Part shown: one piece after another, positions 8,306 to 17,331 of the stretch
Layout of the letters: each line of letters starts with the position of its first letter
Numbering within the stretch: the stretch's first letter is position 1
Assembly: GCA_900539185.1 (NCBI GenBank)
Contig: UQBG01000012.1
Coordinates: 36,941-100,940, forward strand
Reading direction: 5' to 3'
Source of the DNA: an uncultured Clostridium sp.
GTDB taxonomy: Bacteria; Bacillota; Clostridia; Lachnospirales; Lachnospiraceae
DNA: 64,000 bases
Translations under genes and position numbers: made by a program
Notes under the pieces: generated by a model
Database searches by the model: none
What the model was told of the DNA's origin: nothing
The model's input: the letters and a program-made list of their open reading frames with translations, nothing else

Positions 8306-8533
8306 ATGAAGAATCCAGCAGCGTTATTTAAGTTTAAAGGATTATGGGATAGGTTCGTTCAGAACCATCCGAAGTTCCCGATGTTTATAAATGCATTGAA
8401 GAACTCCGGAATCTCTGAAGGGAGTGTACTGGAGATCCAGGTTACACAACCGGATGGTCAGCATATGAAGACCAATATCAAGGTATCCCAAGAGGATATG
8501 GAGCTGTTTGAACAGCTAAAAGAATTATTCTGA
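8306..8533 (+). CDS. Conserved-looking small protein of unknown function (75 residues)
   Basis: A 75-residue soluble protein behind a good AAGGAGAG site. The N-terminal half (FKGLWDRFVQNHPKFPMF) is aromatic and basic; the C-terminal half is predicted beta then an acidic helix. Its shape suggests a compact alpha/beta fold. No family is recognised. It lies between the hsp20 terminator and its own strong terminator, so it is transcribed on its own. Confidence 0.7.
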   Translation: MKNPAALFKFKGLWDRFVQNHPKFPMFINALKNSGISEGSVLEIQVTQPDGQHMKTNIKVSQEDMELFEQLKELF

Positions 8534-8542
8534 TAGGTCAGG

Positions 8543-10195
8543 TTAATTGTCCCATTGCTGTAAGGTACTTACAAGAAGTGGGACAATCTGTTTTTTGCGG
8601 GACACAACACCCGGAAGATAGCAGGCATTTCCGGTAGGATCCAGTTGAAAGGCCTCTCGTACCAGTGCCTCGGATTGTTCACCATAGAAGAGCATCGTGG
8701 AGGATTCCTCCAGAATATTCGTCATGACAAAGAAGATCATATCACACTTGGTTGTAGGATAGGATTGCGCCAGATAGGCATCCAGCTCCTGTTGGAGACG
8801 TGTAAGTTCCTGCTGGTTCATGGAACTGATCTGTGCAACTCCGAATGTAGTATCTCCGACCTGGAAGGTTTTGAAATCCTGATAGAAGATCTCTTCCGGT
8901 GATTTGCCAACCAGATCGCTGCCGGCAGCAAACATTTCCATTGCGTAGGTTTCGATATCAATATCGGCCAGAGCAGATAGTGCCCGGGCGGCAGACTCAT
9001 CCATAGGGGTGCAGGTCGGAGAGCGGAACATCAGGGTATCAGAGAGAATCGCAGAGCATAGAAGTCCGGCAATCGCCTTTGGCGGTGTCACACCCTGTTC
9101 CTGATACATTTGATAAATGATGGTTCCGGTACAGCCAACCGGTTGATTGCGGAAGTATACGGGATTGATCGTCTCCAGAGAACCGATGCGATGGTGATCA
9201 ATGATCTCCATGATCTCAGCATTTTCAATCCCACTGACGGCCTGGGAACGTTCGTTATGGTCGACCAGAATCACCTGTTTTCTGCGCATGGCTAAGAGGT
9301 TTCGTCTGGAGACCATACCATAGTAGTTTCCGACATCATCCGTGATCGGGAAGTCCCGGTGGCGAAGCTTAGACATGATTTCCTTTGCACTGTCTAAAGA
9401 GTCATCGAGCTGAAAGGTTACCAGATTCGAATGACGCATGAAGTACTTGATCGGAATGCACTGGTTAATCATACGAGCAGCGGAATATGTGTCCAGATAT
9501 GTGGTTATAATAGAACACTGCTTTTCTTCTGCCATATGTATGATCTCAGGTGAAACCTTTGCATTCAGGCAGACAATCAGACAGGAAGCACCATGCTCAA
9601 TGGCTTCACACTGAACATCTTCTCGATCGGCGGCGATGACGATATCATCTTCTTCGATACTGGCTTCTATGATATCTCGATTGGCGGCTCCGATCATGAC
9701 CTTTCCGTTTATGATTCTGGCGTGTGGATTACCACAGATCAAAGTCCCTTCCAGAACCTCGATCAGGTTGCTGAGCGGTGTCCGGGCCAGACCGAGGATG
9801 TGATTATCCAAAACATCCATATAGGAGCGGGCGATATCATTAATGGTGATTAATCCCTCCAGCTTGTTGCCACCCTGTGTGATAGGCAGAGTGACCACAT
9901 CCAGTTCACGCATGAGCAGCCAGGCATTTCGGATGGAAATGGTATCGGCAACCCCCTGTGTCTCGCGGAAGTCGATATCCCGCATTTGTACATCGACATT
10001 TTCCAGATAGTCAGGAGCATCAACACCAAAGTAGTCCAGAACAAAGGAGGTTTCGTTGTTGATATTACCGGCCCGGCGGGCGGTATAATGTCCCGGTTGT
10101 TCTATATTTTTCAGATAAGCATAAGCGATGGCGGAACAGATGGAGTCTGTGTCCGGATTCTTGTGCCCGATTACATATATCGTTCGTTGATCCAT
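8543..10195 (-). CDS. ppaC: Manganese-dependent family II inorganic pyrophosphatase with CBS and DRTGG domains
   Basis: A 550-residue cytoplasmic enzyme hydrolysing pyrophosphate. The DHH catalytic domain begins GHKNPDTDS at residue 10 and is split by about 250 residues holding two CBS motifs around a DRTGG domain. It resumes with ILVDHNE and EIIDHH, and ends in the DHHA2 domain with SRKKQIVP. This is the nucleotide-regulated class, in which AMP/ADP inhibit and ATP or ApnA activate through the CBS pair. GAGGTG precedes the start. It is a single gene, convergent with the 75-residue gene. Confidence 0.95.
   Translation of the reverse strand: MDQRTIYVIGHKNPDTDSICSAIAYAYLKNIEQPGHYTARRAGNINNETSFVLDYFGVDAPDYLENVDVQMRDIDFRETQGVADTISIRNAWLLMRELDVVTLPITQGGNKLEGLITINDIARSYMDVLDNHILGLARTPLSNLIEVLEGTLICGNPHARIINGKVMIGAANRDIIEASIEEDDIVIAADREDVQCEAIEHGASCLIVCLNAKVSPEIIHMAEEKQCSIITTYLDTYSAARMINQCIPIKYFMRHSNLVTFQLDDSLDSAKEIMSKLRHRDFPITDDVGNYYGMVSRRNLLAMRRKQVILVDHNERSQAVSGIENAEIMEIIDHHRIGSLETINPVYFRNQPVGCTGTIIYQMYQEQGVTPPKAIAGLLCSAILSDTLMFRSPTCTPMDESAARALSALADIDIETYAMEMFAAGSDLVGKSPEEIFYQDFKTFQVGDTTFGVAQISSMNQQELTRLQQELDAYLAQSYPTTKCDMIFFVMTNILEESSTMLFYGEQSEALVREAFQLDPTGNACYLPGVVSRKKQIVPLLVSTLQQWDN
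8547..8596 (+). terminator. Strong terminator between convergent genes
   Basis: TTGTCCCA (8547-8554) pairs with TGGGACAA (8579-8586), with an inner TGTAAG/CTTACA stem and a TTTTTT tail. It lies within the 3' end of the convergent pyrophosphatase gene. Confidence 0.8.
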
Positions 10196-10265
10196 AGTAC
10201 ACCTCGATTCAATAGCATGTTAACCGTTTTATTTGTGCAAAAATGTAATTTCAGTATACATGATT

Positions 10266-10664
10266 TTAGGGCTTTTTCCAAATAAATTTAATCCCATTCA
10301 GGATGATAAGAATTCCGCAAAAGATGAAAAACAGGCAAATGCCCAGAACAGAAGTTACCATCTTTAAGCTTTCATATTCGGACGGATGAAGGATCGTATA
10401 CCAGCCGAGACCGCCACCGGCGATCAGAAAGAGAGCTCCGATAAAAATGTATATGATGCAGAAAATAATATCTCGTACCGTTCGACCGGCTTTTTTAATT
10501 GTTTCGGAAGCAGAGGCAGGTGCCTGTTGCCCGGAAGCATGAGGAGAGTAGAAAATGTGCTCCGAATCAGTATCGGAGGCGGATGGTTTATGGGAAGGTG
10601 AAGGCTGTTGGGACGATGGTTCGTCCGGATGATAGGAATATGGGTTGTTTGACTGATTTTCCAT
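10266..10664 (-). CDS. Small membrane protein with disordered Ser/Pro-rich N-terminus
   Basis: 132 residues. The first 60 are rich in Ser, Pro, Gln and His and look disordered. Two membrane segments follow at about 65-85 and 102-125, ending KFIWKKP. The start is at 10664, where AAAGGAG lies upstream; the longer frame overlaps the divergent MATE promoter region and lacks a site. No family is recognised. Confidence 0.7.
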   Translation of the reverse strand: MENQSNNPYSYHPDEPSSQQPSPSHKPSASDTDSEHIFYSPHASGQQAPASASETIKKAGRTVRDIIFCIIYIFIGALFLIAGGGLGWYTILHPSEYESLKMVTSVLGICLFFIFCGILIILNGIKFIWKKP

Positions 10665-10777
10665 GAAGGCTCCTTTCCTTTGACATCTATATACATGGGT
10701 TGTATAGTATCGTACAGAATCTATAATAAATGCATCATAACATACGTAGAAACCGGCATCAAGGAGGCTGTAAGCAT

Positions 10778-12160
10778 ATGGAACGTACAAAGGAAGAAAA
10801 TAGAGAGCTGGCAGAGGCTCCGGTAATGAGACTGCTGCTCCGGCTGGCGATACCGACGGTGATCGCGCAGTTGGTCAACCTGTTATACAATATGGTAGAC
10901 CGTATCTATGTAGGACGGATTCCGGAGGTGGGGACGCAGGCACTGGCGGGCTTGGGTGTTACATTTCCGATTGTAATGCTGGTATCGGCGGCATCTGCAT
11001 TGTCAGGGATGGGAGGAGCATCCAGAGCGGCGATCGCCATGGGAAAGGGCAATCATGAGAAGGCAGAGAAGTATCTGGGAAATGCAACTCTGGTTCTGGT
11101 GCTTCTGGCGATTGTTCTGACGGTGGTATTTCAGATCACGAAGAATCCGATTCTGATGGCCTTTGGTGCCAGTGAAGCAACGCTGCCATATGCAAGCAGT
11201 TATTTGTCCATTTATCTTTTGGGAACCATATTTGTCCAGATTTCTCTGGGACTGAATATGTTTATAACGAATCAGGGGTTTGCGAAGACCAGTATGGCTA
11301 CCGTGTGCATAGGGGCGGTGCTGAATATTATTCTGGATCCGATCTTCATCTTTGGATGCCGCATGGGCGTGCGGGGAGCAGCACTGGCAACCGTCCTGAG
11401 TCAGGCAGTGTCCGCAGTATGGGTGCTTCAGTTCCTGACCGGAAAAAAGACGATCCTTCGTCTGCAGATACGATATATGAAGCCGGAGGGCAGAATCATC
11501 GGATCGATGCTGGCACTGGGGGTATCGCCATTTATTATGCAGTCAACGGAAAGTCTGATCCAGTTGATCTTCAATACAGGTATGCAGACCTATGGAAATG
11601 ATGTGTATGTGGCAGTGATGTCCATCTTATTCAGTATTATGCAGATTGTCTGGCTGCCGATTCAGGGGTTTGCACAGGGAGCACAGCCAATCGTTAGTTA
11701 TAACTACGGAGCCGGGAATATTGACCGAGTCAAGAAGTGCTTTCGGATACTTTTTACAATATGTATTAGTTTCTCCGTGGGAATTGTTGTATTGATCGAG
11801 CTGATTCCGCAGGTGTTTATCGGAATCTTTACGCCGGATGCTGCCGTGATTGAAATCGGGACACCGGCACTTCGGGTATTTATGATCGGCATGAGTCTGA
11901 TGGGAGCACAGTGTGCCTGCCAGCAGACCTTTTTAGCACTGGGTGAGTCGTTGATTTCTATGTTTCTGGCGCTGCTTCGGAAGGTGATCCTTTTGGCACC
12001 GCTGGCACTGCTGCTTCCAGTCTGGACCGGATGGGGTGTATGGGGGCTGTTTATAGCGGAACCGGTGAGTGATATTCTGGCGGTGTGTACGACGGTTACC
12101 ATGTTTGTGTTTCGTAGTCGGAAGCTGTGGAAACAGGCAGAAAAAAGTGCTTGCATATAA
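10778..12160 (+). CDS. MATE family efflux transporter
   Basis: A 460-residue, 12-helix Na+- or H+-coupled drug/organic cation exporter. The N-terminal half begins LLLRLAIPTVIAQLVNLLYN with the DRIYVG loop, and the second half repeats the plan with the ...QGFAQGAQPIVSYNYGAG loop typical of DinF/NorM-like members. ATG at 10778 has AAGGAGG 10 bases upstream and is preferred to the in-frame ATG at 10730. A second MATE gene lies at 37.5-38.9 kb on the other strand. Substrate unknown. Confidence 0.92.
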   Translation: MERTKEENRELAEAPVMRLLLRLAIPTVIAQLVNLLYNMVDRIYVGRIPEVGTQALAGLGVTFPIVMLVSAASALSGMGGASRAAIAMGKGNHEKAEKYLGNATLVLVLLAIVLTVVFQITKNPILMAFGASEATLPYASSYLSIYLLGTIFVQISLGLNMFITNQGFAKTSMATVCIGAVLNIILDPIFIFGCRMGVRGAALATVLSQAVSAVWVLQFLTGKKTILRLQIRYMKPEGRIIGSMLALGVSPFIMQSTESLIQLIFNTGMQTYGNDVYVAVMSILFSIMQIVWLPIQGFAQGAQPIVSYNYGAGNIDRVKKCFRILFTICISFSVGIVVLIELIPQVFIGIFTPDAAVIEIGTPALRVFMIGMSLMGAQCACQQTFLALGESLISMFLALLRKVILLAPLALLLPVWTGWGVWGLFIAEPVSDILAVCTTVTMFVFRSRKLWKQAEKSACI

Positions 12161-12286
12161 GGAAAGACTGTGTTATTTTTTTGCTGAGTGGTATTCGAGA
12201 TGCAGGAACGAAAGGGATTTCAGAGCCTGCGAGAAATCACATCGGGATAATGTGCCATCGGCGACAAAAGAGAAAGAGGTGATGGC

Positions 12287-13123
12287 ATGGATATAGGAAT
12301 CATAGGTGCCGGCAAGGTGGGCTGCTCCATGGGAAAGTATGCGAGACAGCACTGGTTACCGGTAGCGGGATACTATAGTAAAACAAAACAGAGTGCTATG
12401 GAGGCAGCGGAGTTTACCCGCACCGAGTGCTTTGAAGATTTAACAGATATTATATTGGCAAGCGATACCCTGTGGATCGCCACACCGGATGATACGATCC
12501 GGAAAGTATGGGATTGCATTGCAAAGTATGACATTCAAGATTATATAATTTGCCATTTTAGCGGCTCATTATCATCCGATGTTTTTTCCGGGATCGAAAA
12601 GAAGAAGGCACATCCGTGTTCGATCCATCCGATATACGCATTCAGCGATAAGAACACTTCCTATCAGAAATTAAATGAGGCATATTTCACCATAGAGGGT
12701 GATGATTATGCGGTTGAACACATGACGGCACTGCTTAAGAAAATGGGGAATCCTGTAACACGGATTCGTCCGGATCGGAAGGCACTGTATCATAGTGCGG
12801 CATCTCTGGTCAGTAATCATGTACTGGGAGTGATTCATGCAGGAATCCAGATCATGGAGGAATGTGGGTTTTCCAGAGAAGAGGCGTATCAGGCATTGAC
12901 GCCGTTGATTCTGAACAATGTCGAAACTGCCTGCGAGAAAGGATGCAGGGCAGCACTGACCGGGCCGATCGAACGGAACGATGTGAAGACGGTAGATCGT
13001 CATCTGGAAGCATTGACCGGAACGGCCAGAGACATCTATGAGAGCGTGGGAAGTGAACTGGTGATCATGGCGAAGGAGAAGCACCCGGAGCGCGATTACA
13101 GTAGTATGGAATTAAGATTTTGA
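12287..13123 (+). CDS. panG: Rossmann-like/DUF2520 protein, probable PanG-type ketopantoate reductase
   Basis: 278 residues. The N-terminal NAD(P) fold starts MDIGIIGAGKVGCSMG (GxGxxG) and continues with CHFSGSLSS. The C-terminal helical DUF2520 domain contains RKALYHSAASLVSNH and ALTGPIERND. Proteins of this architecture, named PanG in Francisella, reduce 2-dehydropantoate to pantoate and replace PanE. The gene starts the pan operon 16 bases before panB, and no panE or ilvC is present here, which supports that role. The reaction is inferred from family and context. Confidence 0.83.
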   Translation: MDIGIIGAGKVGCSMGKYARQHWLPVAGYYSKTKQSAMEAAEFTRTECFEDLTDIILASDTLWIATPDDTIRKVWDCIAKYDIQDYIICHFSGSLSSDVFSGIEKKKAHPCSIHPIYAFSDKNTSYQKLNEAYFTIEGDDYAVEHMTALLKKMGNPVTRIRPDRKALYHSAASLVSNHVLGVIHAGIQIMEECGFSREEAYQALTPLILNNVETACEKGCRAALTGPIERNDVKTVDRHLEALTGTARDIYESVGSELVIMAKEKHPERDYSSMELRF

Positions 13124-13139
13124 TTGGAGTATAAGGAAT

Positions 13140-13967
13140 ATGAAGAATACGGTAGTAACATTTCAGAAAGCAAAGCAGGAGGGAAAGCGGATCTCCATGC
13201 TGACAGCATATGATTATTCTACAGCAAAGCTGGAGGATGAAGCCGGTATACAGGGAATTCTGGTAGGAGATTCTCTGGGAAATGTCATTCTGGGGTATGA
13301 GGACACCATTGCAGTCACGATGGAGGATATGATTCATCATGGTGCGGCAGTAGCCAGAGGAGCAAAGAATGCGCTGGTGGTTGTAGATATGCCGTTTATG
13401 TCTTATCAGGTATCTGTGGAAGAGGCAGTGAAAAATGCAGGCCGGTTGATGAAAGAGGCACATGCGGGGGCTGTAAAGCTGGAAGGTGGAGAGGCCGTTT
13501 GCCCGCAAATCCGGGCCATCGTAAATGCAGGAATTCCGGTTATGGCACATCTGGGGTTAACACCACAGTCCATTCATGCATTTGGTGGTTTTAAGGTGCA
13601 GGGAAAGACAGAGGCAGCAGCAAAGAAACTGTTAGAAGATGCACATAGGGTGCAGGAGGCAGGTGCGTTTGCACTGACACTGGAGGCTGTTCCGAGTAAG
13701 CTGGCGAGTATGATTACGGAACAGTTGGATATACCGACGATCGGAATCGGTGCGGGCAATGGATGTGATGGACAGATTCTGGTATATCAGGATATGCTGG
13801 GAATGTTTTCAGACTTTACACCGAAGTTTGTAAAGCGATATGCAAATGTAGGAGAGGTTATGAAGGATGCCTTCCGGGGATATATCGAGGAGGTAGAGTC
13901 CGGTGCATTTCCTTCAAAGGAAAATGAGTATAGTGTAGACGATAGTGTAATCGAGAAGCTGTACTAG
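13140..13967 (+). CDS. panB: 3-methyl-2-oxobutanoate hydroxymethyltransferase
   Basis: 275 residues. It transfers a hydroxymethyl group from methylene-tetrahydrofolate to alpha-ketoisovalerate, giving ketopantoate, the first step of pantothenate synthesis. The TIM-barrel motifs are clear: MLTAYDYSTAKL, ILVGDSLGNVILGY with the Mg2+-binding aspartate, MPFMSYQVS, KLEGGE, HLGLTPQS and IGIGAGNGCDGQILVYQD. The length is normal. It is the second gene of panG-panB-panC-panD. Confidence 0.97.
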   Translation: MKNTVVTFQKAKQEGKRISMLTAYDYSTAKLEDEAGIQGILVGDSLGNVILGYEDTIAVTMEDMIHHGAAVARGAKNALVVVDMPFMSYQVSVEEAVKNAGRLMKEAHAGAVKLEGGEAVCPQIRAIVNAGIPVMAHLGLTPQSIHAFGGFKVQGKTEAAAKKLLEDAHRVQEAGAFALTLEAVPSKLASMITEQLDIPTIGIGAGNGCDGQILVYQDMLGMFSDFTPKFVKRYANVGEVMKDAFRGYIEEVESGAFPSKENEYSVDDSVIEKLY

Positions 13968-14023
13968 AGAAGTAGAAGTATAAAAAGGAACCTGTAAAAT
14001 ACGGGAAGAAAAAGGAGCGTACT

Positions 14024-14872
14024 ATGGAAATCGTAAAAACAGTAGAAGAAGTCAGAGCACAGGTAAAACAGTGGAGAGCGGAAGGACTTTCAGTCGGTCT
14101 GGTTCCGACAATGGGCTATCTGCATAAGGGGCATCGGAGTCTGATCGAGCGGGCAGCCAAGGAGAATGATCGCGTGGTTGTCAGTGTATTTGTGAATCCG
14201 ATTCAGTTCGGACCAAAGGAGGATTTGGCAAGCTATCCAAGAGATATCGAGCGGGATAAGGTACTGTGTAAGTCAGCAGGTGCGGATCTGATCTTCCATC
14301 CAACACCGGATGATATGTATACAAAGAATTTTTCTACCTTTATTGATATGGATACCATGACAAAGGGACTGTGTGGTAAGACACGCCCGATTCATTTCCG
14401 TGGAGTCTGCACCGTTGTAGGTAAGCTGTTCAATATCGTACAGCCGGATCGGGCATATTTTGGAGAGAAGGATGCACAGCAGTTAGCAGTGATCCGTCAT
14501 ATGGTAGAGGATCTGAACTTCAACCTGGAGGTTGTAGGATGTCCGATCATCCGGGAAGATGACGGACTGGCAAAGAGTTCGCGAAATACGTATTTAAGTC
14601 CGGAAGAGAGAAAGGCTGCAACGATTCTTTATAAGGGTCTGGAAAAAGGACGGGAACTGTTTGAGGCCGGTGAACGGGATGCAGAGGTGATCAAGCAGGC
14701 AGTAACGGAAGTGATCGAATCAGAACCATTAGCAAAGATTGATTACGTAGAGATCGTAGACTGGAAGACACTGGATCCTGTAAAGAAGATCTTTGATCCT
14801 GTATTAAATGCGGTTGCTGTCTATATCGGAAAGACTCGGCTAATCGATAATCACATTTACAAAGAGGTATAA
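14024..14872 (+). CDS. panC: Pantoate-beta-alanine ligase
   Basis: 282 residues. It adenylates pantoate with ATP and joins it to beta-alanine, forming pantothenate. The nucleotidyltransferase motifs are PTMGYLHKGH (HxGH-type), VNPIQFGPKEDLASYPR, YFGEKDAQQ and the KSSRN loop (KMSKS-like). AAAAGGAGCG precedes the ATG. panD begins three bases after its stop codon. Confidence 0.97.
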   Translation: MEIVKTVEEVRAQVKQWRAEGLSVGLVPTMGYLHKGHRSLIERAAKENDRVVVSVFVNPIQFGPKEDLASYPRDIERDKVLCKSAGADLIFHPTPDDMYTKNFSTFIDMDTMTKGLCGKTRPIHFRGVCTVVGKLFNIVQPDRAYFGEKDAQQLAVIRHMVEDLNFNLEVVGCPIIREDDGLAKSSRNTYLSPEERKAATILYKGLEKGRELFEAGERDAEVIKQAVTEVIESEPLAKIDYVEIVDWKTLDPVKKIFDPVLNAVAVYIGKTRLIDNHIYKEV

Positions 14873-14875
14873 TCT

Positions 14876-15259
14876 ATGACTATTACAATGTTAAAAGCGA
14901 AGATCCACCGGGCAGTGGTGGTACAAGCGGAATTGAACTATGTTGGAAGTATTACGATTGATGCAGCGTTAATGGAGGCGGCCGGGATCCTGGAATATGA
15001 GAAGGTTCAGATCGCAGATGTCGAGAGTGGAACCCGATTTGAAACATATGTAATCGCAGGAGAGGCCGGTTCCGGTATGATCTGTCTGAATGGAGCAGCA
15101 GCCCGTCAGGTACAGGTCGGCGATCATGTGATTATTATGGCATATGCAGATATGACACCGGAGGAGGCTCGTCAGGCGAAGCCACAGGTGGTATTTGTAG
15201 ATGAGAAGAACCGGATTAAGAGAATTGCACAGTATGAAAAGCATGGAGAACTAAGCTAG
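14876..15259 (+). CDS. panD: Aspartate 1-decarboxylase proenzyme
   Basis: 127 residues. It makes beta-alanine from aspartate using a pyruvoyl group formed by self-cleavage between G24 and S25, seen in NYVGSITID. K9 in LKAKIHRA and the GAAAR segment are conserved. With panB, panC and panG, the complete route from ketoisovalerate and aspartate to pantothenate is encoded in one operon. A bidirectional-looking terminator follows. Confidence 0.97.
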   Translation: MTITMLKAKIHRAVVVQAELNYVGSITIDAALMEAAGILEYEKVQIADVESGTRFETYVIAGEAGSGMICLNGAAARQVQVGDHVIIMAYADMTPEEARQAKPQVVFVDEKNRIKRIAQYEKHGELS

Positions 15260-15283
15260 AAGCAATCAAAAAGAATAGATGAA

Positions 15284-15340
15284 GAAAACCCCTCTGATAA
15301 AACAGATCGATCATAAAATCGTCTTATCAGAGGGGGTTTT
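15284..15340 (+). terminator. Terminator at the end of the pan operon
   Basis: AAAACCCCTCTGATAA pairs with TTATCAGAGGGG followed by TTTT; the upstream A run lets it also serve the convergent minus-strand gene. Confidence 0.8.
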
Positions 15341-15380
15341 CTATGTTTCATATGCCTTAGAGTGCCTTGCGGTACAGGCA

Positions 15381-15899
15381 TTAAAGAGATTCGTCACCGG
15401 TAATGTCAATCTGACACATCTTCATCGTTTCCAGTGCGGCACGGTGTGTCCCCGGTGTGACACCGGCACAGCAGCGGGCATCTACAGTGATGGTAAGTGC
15501 CGGGTAGGTGGCTTTGAGGATCAGGGCATTCGATACGACACAGATATCGGTACAGAGTCCTACAAGTTCGATATCATCGTCAAAGGCTTCCTCCGCCCAG
15601 TGTGTCCATCCGAAACTTGGCTTGTTGATATATCTGCAGCCATCGACTTCCAGACCGTCTGCAATCTCCCAGCCATGAGTGCCCTCGATGCAATGCTCGA
15701 CCGGAAGCTTCTTTCCCTCCGGAGTGTTCAGATAATCGGTCTGATGGGTGTCTCTGGTAAAAATGATGGGATCTCCTTGTTCCAGATAATGCCAGATCTT
15801 TTCACGGACATTTGGAACGATCGCCTGTGCCTCCGGGGTTCCCAGGGAACCATCGATAAAGTCATTTTGCATATCTACAACAATTAGTGTTTTGCTCAT
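15381..15899 (-). CDS. Isochorismatase-family cysteine hydrolase, nicotinamidase-like
   Basis: 172 residues. The triad of the family is visible: D9 in VVDMQNDF, K93 in INKPSFGW, and C120 in GLCTDICVVSNA. Metal-ligand candidates include D50 and H52 (TRDTHQ). The compact form and DMQNDF start resemble PncA-type nicotinamidases, which convert nicotinamide to nicotinate, but related N-carbamoyl hydrolases look similar. The start at 15899 has GGAGAGG upstream. It is convergent with the pan operon. Confidence 0.82.
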   Translation of the reverse strand: MSKTLIVVDMQNDFIDGSLGTPEAQAIVPNVREKIWHYLEQGDPIIFTRDTHQTDYLNTPEGKKLPVEHCIEGTHGWEIADGLEVDGCRYINKPSFGWTHWAEEAFDDDIELVGLCTDICVVSNALILKATYPALTITVDARCCAGVTPGTHRAALETMKMCQIDITGDESL

Positions 15900-16095
15900 C
15901 TGAGTCCTCTCCTTTATTGCATACTTTATAAATGGATGTATTCTGATACAGCCTGCTATCCTGCATATTATACCATGGATATGCAAAACGATAACAGAGA
16001 TTTTGCAACAGATTGTTTAAAGAAGAGAAACAACATGGTATAGTTAGAATTGAAAACGCGGATAATCGAAAAGTGACAGGAGGATTTAGTAGATT

Positions 16096-17286
16096 ATGTT
16101 AACTGGAAAGACAGTGGTGCTGGGTGTGACCGGTAGTATCGCAGCTTATAAAATGGCGAATCTGACGAGTATGCTGGTGAAGCAGCATGCAGATGTCTAT
16201 GTGCTGATGACGAAAAATGCGACAAACTTTATCCACCCGATTACATTTGAAACCCTGACAAATCATAAGACTTTGGTTGATACCTTTGACCGAAACTTTA
16301 ATTATAATATCGAGCATGTTTCACTGGCAAAAAAGGCAGATGTGGTTCTGGTGGCACCGGCATCTGCAAATGTGATCGGAAAGATCGCAAACGGAATCGC
16401 AGATGATATGCTGACAACGACAGTCATGGCATGCAAGTGTAAGAAGCTGATTGCACCGGCTATGAATACACAGATGTTTGAAAATCCAATCGTACAGGAT
16501 AACCTAAAGAAACTCGAACATTATGATATGACAGTGATCCAGCCGGATGTGGGACTGCTGGCATGCAAGGATGTAGGAGCCGGAAAGCTGCCATCGGAAC
16601 AGGTACTGATGGACTATATTCTGCGTGAGATTCGATATGAAAAGGATATGGCAGGCAAGAAGGTTCTGGTAACGGCAGGTCCTACAGTAGAGCGTATTGA
16701 TCCGGTGCGGTATATCAGTAATCATTCAACCGGAAAGATGGGTTATGCGATCGCACGGGTAGCGATGGAGCGTGGAGCGGATGTGACACTGATCAGTGGA
16801 CCGGTCAGCATTGCACCGCCTCCGTTTGTCAGGGTTGTACCGGTAGAAAGCGCCGAGGATATGTTCCGGGCAGTTCAGAAGAATAGTGAAGAGGCAGATA
16901 TAATTATAAAGGCGGCAGCTGTGGCAGACTATACACCGGAAACGGTGGCAGCAGAGAAGATCAAGAAATCGGAAGATGACAGTGAGCTAAAACTGGTTCG
17001 GACGACGGATATCCTGAAGTGGCTGGGAGAGCATCGGCATGCCGGACAGTTTCTGTGTGGGTTTTCTATGGAGACGGAGCATATGCTTGAAAATTCCAGA
17101 GCAAAGCTGGAGAAAAAGAAGATCGATATGATCGTTGCAAACAATCTGAAGGTAGCAGGTGCAGGCTTTGGTGTGGATACGAATGTGGTGACGATCATAA
17201 CAAAGGATGATGTACAGGAGCTGCCGCAGATGAGCAAGGAACTGGTGGCAGAGAAACTGCTGGATCAGATAGTAAAAAGCCTGTAA
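16096..17286 (+). CDS. coaBC: Bifunctional phosphopantothenoylcysteine decarboxylase/phosphopantothenate-cysteine ligase
   Basis: 396 residues, two consecutive steps of CoA synthesis. The N-terminal CoaC flavoprotein has GVTGSIAAYK, the H in EHVSLAKKADVVLVAPASAN, and PAMNTQMFENP. The C-terminal CoaB domain starts KVLVTAGPTVERIDPVRYIS with NHSTGKMG and ends with the KIKKS and ANNL motifs. GGAGG lies 12 bases before the ATG, somewhat distant. Its position near panGBCD places most CoA precursor genes within 5 kb. Confidence 0.96.
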   Translation: MLTGKTVVLGVTGSIAAYKMANLTSMLVKQHADVYVLMTKNATNFIHPITFETLTNHKTLVDTFDRNFNYNIEHVSLAKKADVVLVAPASANVIGKIANGIADDMLTTTVMACKCKKLIAPAMNTQMFENPIVQDNLKKLEHYDMTVIQPDVGLLACKDVGAGKLPSEQVLMDYILREIRYEKDMAGKKVLVTAGPTVERIDPVRYISNHSTGKMGYAIARVAMERGADVTLISGPVSIAPPPFVRVVPVESAEDMFRAVQKNSEEADIIIKAAAVADYTPETVAAEKIKKSEDDSELKLVRTTDILKWLGEHRHAGQFLCGFSMETEHMLENSRAKLEKKKIDMIVANNLKVAGAGFGVDTNVVTIITKDDVQELPQMSKELVAEKLLDQIVKSL

Positions 17287-17331
17287 GAAACGCAAGGAAG
17301 AACCGGAAAAAATGGAAGGAGGCAGAGGACT

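Noticed and set aside
12161..12286. Possible riboswitch before panG
   Set aside because: No conserved aptamer sequence or terminator could be found in these 126 bases.
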